Part shown: positions 1-12,564 of the stretch, one piece after another
How positions within the stretch are numbered: the first letter of the stretch is position 1
Layout of the letters: the number at the start of each line of letters is the position of its first letter
DNA from: Oscheius tipulae
Lineage: Eukaryota; Nematoda; Chromadorea; Rhabditida; Rhabditidae
Length of the DNA: 64,000 nucleotides
Direction: 5' to 3'
Assembly (NCBI GenBank): GCA_037178975.1
Contig: JASJZH010000006.1
Location: forward strand, 8,556,001-8,620,000
Program-made: the position numbers and the translations under genes
The notes under the pieces: generated by a model
Told to the model about the DNA's origin: nothing
What the model saw: the letters and a program-made list of their open reading frames with translations, nothing else
Databases searched by the model: none

Positions 1-2
1 GG

Positions 3-173
3 TGTGTTAAACTGACCAGCGCCCTGTTTACTTTGAAGAGCATAAACGGTCTATCAACAGAGAAAAAATCTGTAGTACGAGACGCTGTTGTCAAGAAGTG
101 GCTATCGAATGACTCTAGACTTGTGCAGGATTTAGAATTCCGGAACCGGTCGGATCCAGCCGCCAGCTTCTAG
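3..173 (+). CDS. 3'-terminal exon of an unidentified gene (partial)
   Basis: An open frame enters from the left edge of the window (first full codon at 3) and runs 56 codons to a TAG at 171-173. The peptide is lysine-rich and probably helical (for example STEKKSVVRDAVVKKWL) and ends DPAASF. There is no internal splice signal that is needed to keep it open, so it is most simply the last coding exon of a plus-strand gene whose body lies outside the window. No family could be recognised from so short a piece. It may also be a chance open frame; the composition favours real coding. Confidence 0.42.
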   Translation, partial: CVKLTSALFTLKSINGLSTEKKSVVRDAVVKKWLSNDSRLVQDLEFRNRSDPAASF

Positions 174-3100
174 CGCGCGCCAAAGGCGATCAGTTTGTGA
201 ATAGAGTCGGCTCGTAGTCAACAGGCGTTTTTTGACAATGGGCATCCACAGACGGATGGGAACAAGAAGGTTGAGCCGAATGTTCAGCAGAATTCTTGGT
301 CGACCCCAAAGTCGAAGCGACAAATACGAACAGCAGCGCAAACAAGCTTGTCGCCCTGTGGCCAGGTTCCGAAAAAGCTTCTTCGCGTTGCTTTTTTGAG
401 CCCAAGGAATACCTGGACAATGGTCACCGACTGGGCTGCATGGTCTTGTAGAGAAGAGTATCAATCAGGGACGTGGCTAGACAAAACTCCTAGAGTGAGA
501 TGGTATGAGCGGAGAACCAAAAGAAGCTTTCCGCAGGTGTTTAGGAAAAATGAGCGGGTGTATATATTCGAAACTGGAGAACAATGACCACATGAGAAGA
601 CTACATAATTCAGCGATTTTTTAGTTACATTTCAAAAGTTATTCAGGAAAGTTCTTCTGACTAAAACTATCCGGAACTAAATTATGTCTCTCGTTGTGGT
701 AATAGGCAACAGGTTGACAGAGAAAGCTTTACAGATTTACAGAGGTAGAAATCAATTTGAGGACACAGCGAAAAGAACAAGATAAAAGCAAAAGTTGATA
801 GAAATGTGCAAAGAAGTGACAGAATAAACTAAAGTGTAAGTTGGTTGTCCTAAAAAATAGAAAGTTCTTGTTATTGCGAAGTGTTGACCGGATACAATAT
901 GCAGAAAATGGAAACTAACACAGTCAGTTCTGCTATCAGTTTCGAGGTCAAGGGCTTGCTGAAAATAGCCAGGTCACTTGGGAGTATTTCGACGGTCAAT
1001 TGGTGGTAATATCAAGGCAAACACAGCTAACCAAACAATTCCAGCCGCGAACACTGATAATCGTGAGGAAATTATAAAACTTTGCTAGAGGATAAGCGGA
1101 AATATAACTGGAAAGAAAGGGGCGTAGGAGATTTTAGTTGTAAAATGCAGATGAGTGTCGGAATCAGAGCGCCGAAGAGGTGCTTCGTTGACGCTGAATA
1201 GCCGCGCTCGGATCACACCTCGACTTCAAATGTAAATCACTCCCTCGGACAGTAGCAGTGGCAAAAGCAGGCTTTACCAAGGAAAAAAATATCCGGGAAA
1301 CGGACCACATGATAAAAAGGTGAAGCACTCGAACTACATGGTCAAGCAACACATCTTGTCACTGCTCGTTCCAATTAAGGAAGAGAGTCTTGAGAAGTAA
1401 CAATACACAATGGACAAACTCCGCCGAAGGAATCAGCTAATCCACCCTGAAATCCGACCCGCGCACACTGAGAAAACAGGGCTGTATAGCAGGAAAACAG
1501 AGCAACAAGCAGCAGCAGGCTCGCGTGCTCTTTTCGGAGACCGTCCCAATTGGAATAAGTAATTCAAGAGGGTCCTTCAAAAAGTTACATAGGGCGAGCC
1601 GCTGCCCGGGATTAATGCTAAGTAGCCCGGATGGCTGAGGATTATTCCAGCTGGAGAAAGAAGAAGAGGGGGAGGGGTAATTATAAGAAAGAGAGTGAGG
1701 TAAGGGGACCTGGCTTGCCGAGGAGGAGGCATCCAGTACGCGCGGTCATTTACAGACGGATCAACGAAAGCCGGCTGGTGCCAGTTGCGTGAGCGTGTCT
1801 GTTTGTTTAGATACCTACAGGCCACATATCCGCGATTGCACGGGCTTAATGACCGACCTCCGACTGGTCACATCTAACAGTTCTTGTGACCCCTGCGACA
1901 CGACTGAAGAATCTAATGATACTGGTTAGCTGTCCTCTCAAATTACATTGAGACAAAAAGTTAAAATCACTGGATTAGTGAGGAGAAAGAAGACTCAAAA
2001 CCAGTAGTTTTCAAAGGTGATACACACACTCTTTATCAGGTTGACCCGTAAGTTTTGCCCTTTCAGCCCATTCATAACTTTTGACCCAATTGAGCTGGAG
2101 AACTGTTTCAAAAAAGAAAAAAAGGGCAAAATTAGATGTAACTCCCAAAATTAGAGCTGCAATAGATTGGAAACACCTTAGAAGTGTCTAATAAGAGCAG
2201 AGAGCACAAAATAAATATAAAAAATATGCATAATCGAGAAAGTTTGTTCTGAGAAATCGAGCCCGACTGAGAACACAGCTTATCAAGGACTACAAAACTG
2301 CTTACAGAGATCGCCCGGCATATGCACTTCCCGAGAGTTGAATAGCGTTTTTACGTTTTAAACTTCCCCTTTTTGACTGGTGCTTAAAATCTTTGACTTA
2401 TGATCTCTGATCTGATCTCTATACACGACTAAATAGAGCTAATTTTGCCCGTTCTTTTTTTTTGAACAGCTCTCCAGCTCAATTATGTCGTTATGGGTTA
2501 GCCTGATACACAGTCTAAATCTCTGAATAATAAGGTGAAGTGGAGAAGAAGGAAAGCTTGAAGCACTTATAGTATTTACCGAAGAGACACATATAATGGC
2601 CAGCTCAATTACCTTTCACGCTCAGCCTGCTTAGCTTTTACGCACTGACCTTGGCAGTAGAGAAGAATGAGATGTTAATCATTTTTTGAGAGATCATAGA
2701 ACCACGCTTCCACGTTTCGCAGAGAAACAGTCAGAATACGAAGAAGTTTATGCAAAACGTGGCTACCATGAGGCGTAAATCATAGTCGGGAAGAATACAC
2801 TAACTGCCATGATGTCGTAGATATGATCACTGGAAACAAGAAACTGTTTAATGCTTCAAATGCAAATTCAGCGGAATTGAAAAATAACAAGAGAATAGGC
2901 CAAGTTCCCCAGTGAATGCATCCAAAATACCGATAGAGTTAAAAGGCTTATTTTCGTCAGTCCACTGTACAGCACTGTCCGAAAGTTTTTATTGCGTATA
3001 TTCAGCGCCATTTTCGACCACCACTCAGCGCATCTGTCACATGAATCATACTCACGAGACCTTCAGTAGTACAAACCAGAAAGCCTTATTACTATGAGAT

Positions 3101-3681
3101 TTCTGTGCTGAAGTACTGTTCTTCTCTGATTGAACTGGATAATATAATCTTCACCAGCCGTATTTGACTTAGATTTTTGCCACACTGTCAGTTATGAAGT
3201 TAAACTCCCTGGTGAGTATTATCTCTCTGCTGCGTTCATCCTCATTTTGGAATTACTGAAGGGCCTGCAGTCGGAACGCTATATTTTGAAGCTAAACAAG
3301 ATAAAATAGAGCACCTCACTTTAAAAGCTATACTAAAAGCACCCAGACTAAATTCGTCTTCAGTCAATCATTATATGAGACTTATACGCGAAAAAGTGTT
3401 CAATGATTGGTGAACGGCGTGTTGATCTTGTGAAAAGTGATTTGTTATCTGACTTAACCCCCGAGATTCGTGATGTCCATGCGGTTTTAGAATTTTGCCT
3501 AGCCAGCATGGCTATATCAAAATCGTGCTGAACCAGTTTCTGACTCATAGTCACTCAAACTACTACATAGTATAAACCGGGAAGCTCCTTTCACTACGAG
3601 ACTTCCTTTCTCTGACGTCCAGTTGTTATCTGATCTAATATGCAATACTCGTAGTGTAGTTTTTTAATATTGTCTCATCCC
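174..3681. other. intergenic region, no gene supported
   Basis: About 3.5 kb with only short open frames on both strands, none with a recognisable domain or a chain of in-phase splice sites. A 43-codon frame beginning near 3400 lies just before the cyclase gene but is too short to support. AT-rich upstream sequence here presumably includes the promoter of the guanylate cyclase. Confidence 0.5.
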
Positions 3682-6600
3682 ATGAGAGAAAAGTATCTAA
3701 TATTGGTAATGCAGAGGCTTCAGATCACCAGTTCAGCTGCGATGTTGTCTGGAATCCTCTCGCTGCTCTTTTTGCTCCTGGTAGGACATGCAACTTTATA
3801 ATCAAACAAGTTTTAAGGTGCACGCTCAAAAACCTTCTGTGATTAACGTAGGCCTCCTGTTTGCTGCTAACGACACAGACAATCTGTTAACAGCTGCTTT
3901 TGAGAACAGTGCAGCGGCTGTTCTGATTGCGAGGGACAGAATAGTTAAAGAACAAATTCTTCCTGGTATAACTTTCAAGTATACTTTGCTAGTAACAGTA
4001 ACAAAAAGTATCATAGTTTTATTTCAAAATACTCCAACTGCGATGAAATGTTAGCTGCCGATTCTGCCCTTGATATAATGAAGGATGGCTCTGCTGATGT
4101 TATGATCGGACCCGTATGCAGCAATCGTAACGATTAGTTGTTTTTCTGTAATGAGGTACATTTTTAGCTGCAATGGTAGCAGGAATACTTGGATATTACT
4201 ACGACTTCCCTGTTATCACATATGGTATGTCAACTGACGCTGCCATGACAGATCTGGAACGATTTCCAACTACGATCGTGATGTCTACTAATACCAAGGG
4301 GTGGGTATTTTGCAGTAAAATAATAAGATAGCAATTTGCCGTAAGGCTACAGGTTAAGCAAAGTTTTAGGAGAAGCTAGACTGAAAAATAAAACGTTGGG
4401 ACTCATCTTGATTTCACTGGCTTTTACATAATCATACAGTGCCTTCTTAAGCTATTACAAACAGAATATGCAACATTTTCAGTCTTGGACTGGCTCTAGT
4501 TGCTCTATTGAATGAATATCAATGGTATCAATTTGCCTTCATATACTCTACTGCCTATGAAACTGGAAAATGTGACACAATGAGAACAGACCTCCAGGTA
4601 TTCTCAAGTTTTCCCCCCTCTGTGCTTCAAACTAACCTTCCCCCAATGTGTAGTCTGTCCTGAAAGACGACCGCACCCCTGTCGAGCTTGTCGGCTCCTG
4701 GTCCCTGTCAGCCTCCCTCATCGACTCCACTGTCAAACGCGCTCTAGAAGACATCAGAATGCTGTCACGAAGTAAGTCTCGGTTTTTTTAGATTGTCGTA
4801 GATACGGATCCGTCGCCTGTCACTATGATGTATCAAAAACTAATAACGGATGTATCTGATGAAGGATTTGCGCTGGTTCTTAATGACTTACGGAGTCAGG
4901 CGCGTGGTGAGCATAAGTAAAAGCAGCACACTCTACAACCCATGTCTGACACAATTCGTTGCAGTCGTGTTAATTCCGAACCTTAGATACCTTTTCTTGT
5001 TGCTAAAACTTGTATAATTCCGCTTTTAGTCGTTGTAATATGTCTCTCTGACAATAATGGTCTCAAGCGGAGATTTATGCTGGCTGCAAAAGATGCTGGT
5101 TTCGTAACAGACGACTACGTTTTTATCTTCTCCGATATTAAGTCCCAGGGATTCAGTAAGCCGAGTTTCTATCCTCGGTTGATAAAAATTCACAGCTCAG
5201 CCAACCAAGACTGGGAACAAGTATGTCTGGAAAGCTGACGGCGAAACTTGGGCTGATGGACGTGACGTAGAAGCTCAACAAGCCTTTCAAAACGCTTTTT
5301 CACTGAATGATGTACCAATATAAATAACTAATTATATTAAAAACTGTTTAAGAACATGGGAGTTGGAGCTTCTTCTTCGGAATGGACTTCGTTCTCATCT
5401 GAAGTGGTTCGTCGAATGAATGAGACTCCTTTTAATTGTGGAACTGGATGCCGAGATCCGAGCTATACTGGGGGTATGAATAACTTAAGATAGGACTAAG
5501 TTGAAGAATAGCAGCTATCTACAGTGGTCAACTGCATGATTCTTTGATGGTGTATGCTTATGCTTTGAACAACACCCTTGACCGGAATGCCAGCTACTAC
5601 AAAGTTGGAACAGAGATATTGAGGAATGCTGGAATGGATTTTGAAGGTAGGCGACCCACGGTTAATATCGTGCCAATTTCTTTAATGAGAGTGAGAACTT
5701 GTAATTTCGCTGACAAGATACGGGAACGAACACCTAAAATAGCTGTAAATTAACCACCAGAACCTCTATTGCAATTCTCATCCATCTCACTCTCTTTTTG
5801 TTCAAATTACTGTACCTGTCCGGTTTCCAATACTGTGTTGGAGAGAATATCAGTTGCACGGCAGTACGGGTGATGGGACATCCGGTTCCCGAAAAGATGC
5901 TGGAGTGACATCCTGGCTTTCTATACGGTACGGGAGATTCTTTTCACCCAGAAGTATTATCATAGCATAGAAACATGCTTATGACACGAGACTGCAGTTA
6001 AATAATACGTGGTTTTCAGGAATCGGTGGAAGGGTCGCTGTTGGAGAAGGAGGTATCCGCATGCCGACGTTCTTCTTCTCTACCCTGAACGAGAGCCTCC
6101 TTCCTGAAACGTACGGAAAGATCATGATCAACAACAGTTTTGCGGTAAATTTCTTGAGTCATTCAAACAATACGGTTGCAGAATTTTTCGCGTCTCTACA
6201 CAGACGACGGTGTCCTATTTTCGAACTATGACTGCAAGTGTAAGCCTCCCGACGTCCCAAAATGCGGCTTCACAGGGAACAAGGTTCGCCCAAAGTCTAG
6301 ACATTAAAAGCACTTTCTATTCTCAGTGTCCTCCTGACTTCATCGCAACATATCTTCTCTGGATTATTGTAGCAGCAGCCGTAATCGTGTTTTTTATTGC
6401 TATCGCATTAGTGGGAGCTTATATGACAGTGGCCTCGCGGAGAAGAGCCCTGGCGGAGCAGAACAAATTATGGCAAATCCCTTATAGTTTATTATCTGAC
6501 ACGTCGAAGAAGGTGGCGATTATATGGGGAAGCAATAACAAATGTTCGATTCAGGGCAAATTTGAGCAGAGTATCAGATCCATGAACAGTGATAAAACAA

Positions 6601-9600
6601 GATCAAGCGTTGCTACAAGAACAACGCACGAGTCCAAAATTGAGACGCGAAGGTTCAAGTTCTACACTCTTTTGGTAAACAGGAATTTGTGATTCCAAAT
6701 ATAGGTTTTAGGGAGACAAAATAGCCTGTTTGAAGCATGCTCAACGCATTCGACTGGACGATGAGGAGTGTGCCCTGCTTAGAAAGGTTCCTTTTGTCTC
6801 CTAAAAGTTTCATAATCGATCTCAAATCGAATCGCAATAGTAATAACTCATCCATACCGATTCGGTTTTTCTTAAAGCCCTGGAGTGATTTCTTGAAACG
6901 CCAAAACTCAGAGAAGTCGACTGAAAAAAAACAGTAAAACTAATGAGACAGCGATAGCTTTTGTATTGAAAACTCATTTTTCAGACTAGAGCCCTGGACA
7001 ATGATAACATTAACCGCTTTCTCGGACTCTGCTTGGACGGTCCAGAACTTATGTCAGCATGGAAATACTGTGGCAGAGGAAGCCTGCAAGACGTAGTACA
7101 CAAGAGTGACTCAACCATGGACTACTTTTTCATCTATTGCCTCCTAAAAGATATAATCAGTGTACGTCTTCTTATAGTGAATACATTTGTTTGTTTGTTT
7201 TCAAGGGACTACAATTCCTCCACGGATCATTTGTTGGCTTCCATGGCAATCTGACATCGGAGACATGTTTGGTCGATGACCGCTTTCAGGTCAAGCTGGC
7301 CTACTTTGGCCTCAAGGAAATCAGACAGTTTGATACGCCAACGAATGAAGGTTAGGGGCATGGTAATCAGTAAAACTTTGATTGCAGAGCTTCTCTGGAC
7401 CGCTCCCGAAGTTTTGCGTGGTGCCAGAGAGGGGTCCACAGCTGCCGACATATATAGTTTCGCCATCATTTGCTCAGAGCTTGTCACGAAGAAGTCAGCC
7501 TGGGATATTAATAACCGGAAGGAACCTGCAGAGAGTAGGAATTCCAATTAGAACAGAGAAGTCGTTCGTATTACAGCAATTATCTACTGGCTGAAAAGAT
7601 CGAGGAATCCCCCGCCGAGACCAGAACTTCATATACACGATTCATTGGAGATCAATACCGGATTAGTAGGTCACCAGCTCAAAAAGATAAAAATTCACAA
7701 ATTCAGTTGGAATTGATCAAGGACTGCTGGGATGAAGATGAGAACAGACGACCGACAGTCAGCCAAATCCGTCAACTTTTGAAGGGAATGAACGGGGGAA
7801 GGTAAGAACAAAGTTAATCACAAACATCGATGGTGATTCGCACCTTTGGCATGTAAACTTCTTCGATTTCTGTGTTGTCAGGCGACAGCAGCTCAAAATC
7901 GCCTCCCAGATCGTCGCGGCTACTATGATAGTCAGCCTCAGAATCTGTTAGCTCTCCTTTAGCTCTTGTACACATGTAGGAGCAGAATAGGATGCTTCCG
8001 AAGAAGAGGATCCCTGAAATGATTACTCCTAACCTATTTCAAATTACTCAGGTCTCAATATGTCTGACGTGTTTTTCGGAAATTTGGTCACAGTAGTGAT
8101 GGTACTGTAAGACAATTTCACGCATTAGACCGATAGTATGTGAACCGACTAATCAGCGTGGCCACTGTATCAAATTTGTATAAAATATCAGGAAACTGGT
8201 TGGCAGAATGGAAGAGACATAAAAAAAGGGAAAAAAGATGCCAGTGAGATGAAACTTCCCTCAGGCTCTAAGTTTTGTATTATTAAACCTTACCAAATCC
8301 AAAGTTCCAAAGCCAGGTGTAAACATCCGTGACCGGATCAGTAATTATTGCTGGTGGTGCATCAGAAGTGGTCGTGCAGAACATCCCAGTATAGTTGCTA
8401 TGGCAGTGACAGAAGATGTCCTGGCTTGTTAGATGGCGAGCACAGACACCGTTCCCGTTGCAGAACGATAGAGACTGACACTCTGCGAGCTCTACTGGCT
8501 CAAACAGTGGCATTCCTGTCTTTCTGAAAAGATCGTGTTCACTCAAAATATGAAAACTTTTTAGAACTGATAATCTCATGGACCACGTCTTTAACATTAT
8601 GGAAACGTATGCAGTCTCTTTGGAAGAAGAGGTAGCTGCCAGAATGCAAGAACTGATCGAAGAGAAGAAGAAGAGTGATGTTTTGCTTTATCGAATGCTA
8701 CCAAGGTGGATTCTCAATCTTTTAAAGTAAGCCCAGTTTTAGATCAGTTGCTGACAAGCTAAAACTAGGGCAGTCTGTGTCCCCCGAAGCTTTTGACAGT
8801 GTCACTGTATTCTTCTCGGACGTAGTATCTTTCACCACCCTCGCGGCTAAATGTAGTCCTCTACAAGTAAGAATAACTTAACATCTTAAGCAACACAGTT
8901 CAGGTTGTGAATCTTCTAAACGATCTCTACAGTATTTTCGACGGAATCATCAACGAGCACGACGTCTATAAAGTAGGGGACTGGAATGGAGAGCACTTGT
9001 TCGAGTGAAGCTATGTCCTTCTCTCTAATTGAGACCACGTCCCCTTTTGAAAAAAGACAAAACCCTTAATGATATTCTTCCGTTCGGTTTCTCAGAAGAC
9101 ATTTTATGGCAGATACTTAAAATTTGAACGCTTCAGGTCGAAACAATTGGAGATGGCTATCTTTGTGTGTCTGGACTGCCCAAAAGAAATGGAACGGACC
9201 ACGCTCGTCAAATCGCCTCAATGTCACTCGCCTTTATGAAATCTCTCATAGATTTCCGTATTCCTCACCTTCCGGCCGAACGCGTCAACATCCGTGTGGG
9301 AATGCATACGGGTTCAGTAGTGGCAGGAGTAGTCGGACTAACAATGCCGAGATTCTGTCTCTTTGGTGACACTGTGAACACTGCTTCCCGGATGGAAAGT
9401 AACGGGAAACGTAAGGAGACTTACTTTTGGAAAACCGTTTTCTATTTCAGCTGGAATGATCCATTTGTCGACAGAGGCCAACCGAATGCTAACAAAAGTT
9501 ATTGGAGGATTTGTGACTGAGCCTAGAGGAGAGGTTATAATCAAGGTACCTTGGGAGATTTTGCCCCATTTCTCAGTCTGCCTATGTCTGCATTTTCAGC

Positions 9601-10174
9601 CTCTTCCTTTGTTGTCATGTCATTTGGCGACCTTGTATAGTCGACCAGCCATGTTAGTATTCTGTCCACCTAGCTCATTCCGCTTTGTACGAGTGTTTAG
9701 TTTAACCTGTCTCTTTCAGCCTGTTCTCAGGCCACCTGCATTTTCTGTCTACGACCAAACACTTGTCTTCCTGTCAACGTTGCCACGCCTTATCCTGCCT
9801 CTGTCACACTATTGTTAGAAGTAACGCAACAAAAACAAAGTTAGCCTAATGATTTGAACTCTCAAAGTTGATAGTCCATTATATCACTTGACTTCGCACA
9901 TTACAACGTGCAAAAGAGAGAACAATACTTAAAAATGTACATATTTCAGGGCAAGGGAGTGATGGAAACGTTCTGGCTCCTTGGCTGTTCAGACGATTCG
10001 AAGCTGGTTATAGAGAAGAAAGACATTCCACAGAGCCCCCCTCCTCAGCCAAGAAGTGTCAGCCCGGCACCGTCCAACGTCTTTTCTGATCGGCAACGTT
10101 CTGCTCAAGGGCTCTATGCAGCATTTCGGGGACAATCTTCTCCTTTTTCATCAGCTGGTAGCCGCAGGGAATAA
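3682..10174 (+). CDS. receptor-type guanylate cyclase (gcy family), about 26 exons
   Basis: Single-pass receptor that makes cGMP from GTP at the plasma membrane, typically of sensory neurons in nematodes. The ATG at 3682 gives a hydrophobic signal peptide ([13 protein letters not shown]) split by a 37-nt intron. Then follow an ANF-receptor-like ectodomain (4017-6283; [18 protein letters not shown]), a membrane segment near 6360-6425 ([20 protein letters not shown]), a kinase-homology domain (6712-7801), a linker coiled coil ([19 protein letters not shown]) and the cyclase domain (8740-9545). The kinase domain keeps the ATP-site lysine (GDKIACLKH) but has HGN in place of HRD and AYFG in place of DFG, so it should be a pseudokinase. 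The cyclase keeps [25 protein letters not shown] and [13 protein letters not shown], so it should be active. A proline/serine-rich tail ends at TAA 10172-10174, overlapping an AATAAA. Most introns are 30-60 nt; 5647-6019, 7802-8564 and 9546-9949 are long. The gcy subtype cannot be assigned. Confidence 0.93.
7814..8513 (-). CDS. small EGF-domain transmembrane protein nested in a guanylate cyclase intron
   Basis: Two exons on the minus strand (8513-8294 and 8013-7814; intron 8293-8014 with GTAAGG donor and ATTTCAG acceptor) encode 139 residues. The N-terminal part holds one EGF-like module with six cysteines ([13 protein letters not shown] then [12 protein letters not shown]; spacing C5C5C10C1C8C). 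The two exons join in phase inside a hydrophobic stretch ([18 protein letters not shown]) that is followed by basic residues and an acidic cytoplasmic tail ending in TAA (7816-7814). The ATG lies 10 nt after a good acceptor (TCTTTTCAG, exon begins 8523), consistent with spliced-leader addition. The model has no signal peptide, so either an upstream exon is missed or the membrane segment acts as the targeting signal. The gene fills nearly the whole host intron 7802-8564. Membrane-anchored EGF growth factors share this layout, but identity as a ligand is inference. Confidence 0.72.
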
Positions 10175-10900
10175 ACATGTTTCTCGTCTTTCCCTTTTAT
10201 GTACCCAAGCTCTGCAATGTCTCTGGGCAGGGCAGTAAACACGTTAATCGGCTGTCAACAGGTCTGTCGCATAATGTGCTCGACTCGCCTCACTCTTTTG
10301 CAACCGTGATAGCGCTTCTGGCCCCCCGATTGTGTGTTTTTGCCCCTAGTTGGTCTTTTGTTTATGGCCTCAGTAGTGACCGCGGGACCAGCAATCAAGC
10401 TCCAATCTAAGTCGTTTAGAGACTCAGTCTCAGCTCATATTTCTTCTGGCTTGCCGACTGCTGTAAACAGTCGTCGCCTTTTTTAATGCGTCCTGATCAT
10501 GTTCTAACAATCACAAGGTTCATGAAAATGTTTTCTCTAGTGCCACGTCGAGGGGGCCAAGACACATAAATAGGGGCATTCCTGCTTATCAATCGCACGC
10601 GTCTCAACTTTCACGTACCTTTCTACCTTTTTCTATCAGTTAGAAATAGTCGAAATTTGGGGCTAGACCCAAAAGTTGTAATCAGTTTTTTATACCACAG
10701 CTCTAAATAGGTCCCGTTCCTTTCCAAACGATCATAATTTGAACTGTTCAGTCACAGATTTGTAATTCAGTGCGCATAATTTGACCGTCGAACCGCAATG
10801 TTACCTTTTTGTGGAAGTTTGAACTGTTGAGTTTTGGCTCACAACCTATTTTCAACCACTTTGCTCATGTACAATTCTATGTTGACATTTTTCAAGGCTT
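10175..10900. other. intergenic spacer between cyclase and aldo-keto reductase
   Basis: About 0.7 kb without a supportable gene. It must hold the cyclase 3' end and the reductase promoter or trans-splice region; a T-rich acceptor-like CATTTTTCAAG ends at 10896, four bases before the reductase ATG. Nothing else recognised. Confidence 0.5.
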
Positions 10901-12512
10901 ATGGAGCACGCACGACTGAACAACGGCGCTCAGTTGCCCCTTCTTGGCCTGGGAACGTGGCAGGTTGGGCAAAACACACACTTATTGGTCTATTTATCCC
11001 TTTTTCTTTAGGTCAAAGATGAGAGTGAATTGGCCGTTTCGCTGAGAACTGCTTTGGATAACGGCTACAGGCTCATTGGTAAATGATGAGAATTACAAAT
11101 TTGAGACGAAGTGATTCAGATACTGCCTATCTTTACCAAAACGAGGCCTTCATCGGAAATGTCTTGAAAGAGTATTTCGATGCTGGAAAACTGAAGCGGG
11201 AGGACCTCTTCATCACCACTAAGGTTTGCTTTGAAATTTATGACAAACGGCATTCTCTGGAAATGTTCTTGGTTGGCACTTACAGCCTGTCCGATCTTTA
11301 TCCAATTGACAGTGATTGTCTTCCGCATCCTATCCTAGTCATTCTAAAGCGATCTCTCACTATTCGAGCGAAGTCATCAAGTAAACCGTCCTGCTGTCGC
11401 CACTCTACGCTGCAGATAAAGTTGAAATAGAACACTGTTTCAGCTTTCTTTTACTGCCCATGCTCCCGAAGATGTTGCCGCTTCTGTAGAACAACAGCTC
11501 AAGGCTCTTCAGTTGAACTACATTGACCTGTACCTGATTCACTGCCCCTTCCCATTCAAAGCAAGTTTTGAAGTTAATTATATTGAACTGTGCTTTGCAG
11601 CACCAAGAAGGAAGCCTTATTCCCCTAATGGAAGACGGACACCCTGTTCCTGCTGACATTTCCCTGGTCGACACTTGGCATGCCTTGGAGAAGCTGCATG
11701 AGGCGGGGAAGTTAAAGGTGATATACTGGCAGACATGCAATTTCCGTTGTAGGCTCTTGGATTGTCCAATTTCTCAGCCAAACAGATTAGACAGATCTAT
11801 GATGCGGCTACTGTAAAGCCGGCAAATCTACAGGTTTGTTCTTAATATTTTTACTTATGCTCCCACAATTTTAGGTCGAACTGCATGTTTACTTTCCCCA
11901 GAAGGAACTGAGAGAGCTGTGCAAAGAGCTGAACATCGTAATCACCGCTTACGCTCCTCTTGGCTCTCCTGGAAGGAAGGCTGCTCGACCTGACGGAGTC
12001 TGGCCAGAAGGTGATCCCATGGCCGATTCCCTCGTTCAGGAAATTGCTCACAGACATGGAAAAACCCCTGCCCAGGTTAAAATCAAGTTTTCGCCCAAGA
12101 ACATAATTATCTAGGTTCTGCTCCGCCACCTGACGCAACATGGCATCTCAGCCATTCCGAAGAGTGTCCATACTGACAGGTGCGTGAACAGAGAGAACAG
12201 CTCCTGTGACAATTAATGACGCGTGAAATTGTCTGCGCGTGCGAGCGTCTGTTAGCTCTAAGACTATAATTAGGAGCTAACTTTCACGTTTCAGAGTCAT
12301 TGAGAACATCTCAATCTTCGACTTTAAGTTAAGTGTCGGTGAAATGGAGCAGCTTGATAACATCGACACCCGAATCAGACTTTTTGTCTTCGACTTGTAA
12401 GCATATCTGAAACTTTCCTAAATATTTGATTTACAGCGCCAGAAACCATCCAAACTACCCCAAGGAAGATATCACTGCTGAGACTCACGGCTCCGGATTG
12501 AAGATTCACTAG
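10901..12512 (+). CDS. aldo-keto reductase, 10 exons
   Basis: Cytosolic NADPH-dependent reductase of aldehydes and ketones, (beta/alpha)8 barrel. Exons are 10901-10963, 11012-11078, 11120-11223, 11444-11560, 11601-11717, 11753-11833, 11875-12075, 12115-12179, 12295-12395 and 12437-12512. The family N-terminus LNNGAQLPLLGLGTWQ, the catalytic tyrosine stretch DTAYLYQNE, LYLIHCPFPFK, ALGLSNFSAKQI, YAPLGSPGR and the cofactor-binding IPKSVHTDRVIENISIFDF are all present in order. The lysine of REDLFITTK is at the expected place. Length is about 330 residues, normal for the family. The start ATG follows an acceptor-like TTTTTCAAG by four bases, suggesting trans-splicing. The fourth intron (11561-11600) uses a GC donor (GCAAGT). 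The C-terminal tail (NHPNYPKEDI) is typical. The substrate cannot be predicted. Confidence 0.94.
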
Positions 12513-12558
12513 ATACAAAGTACATCATGTATTTGTGAAGAAAGTAGATATAGACCAA

Positions 12559-12564
12559 AATAAA
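12559..12564 (+). terminator. poly(A) signal of the aldo-keto reductase
   Basis: Canonical AATAAA 47 nt after the stop codon, in AT-rich sequence; the only such hexamer immediately downstream. Confidence 0.6.

Noticed and set aside
6210-6692. Continuous 160-codon frame over the cyclase membrane region
   Set aside because: It reads through a 43-nt intron (6284-6326) in a different frame; the spliced frame gives the expected cysteine-rich juxtamembrane sequence, so the unspliced N-terminal part is a shadow.
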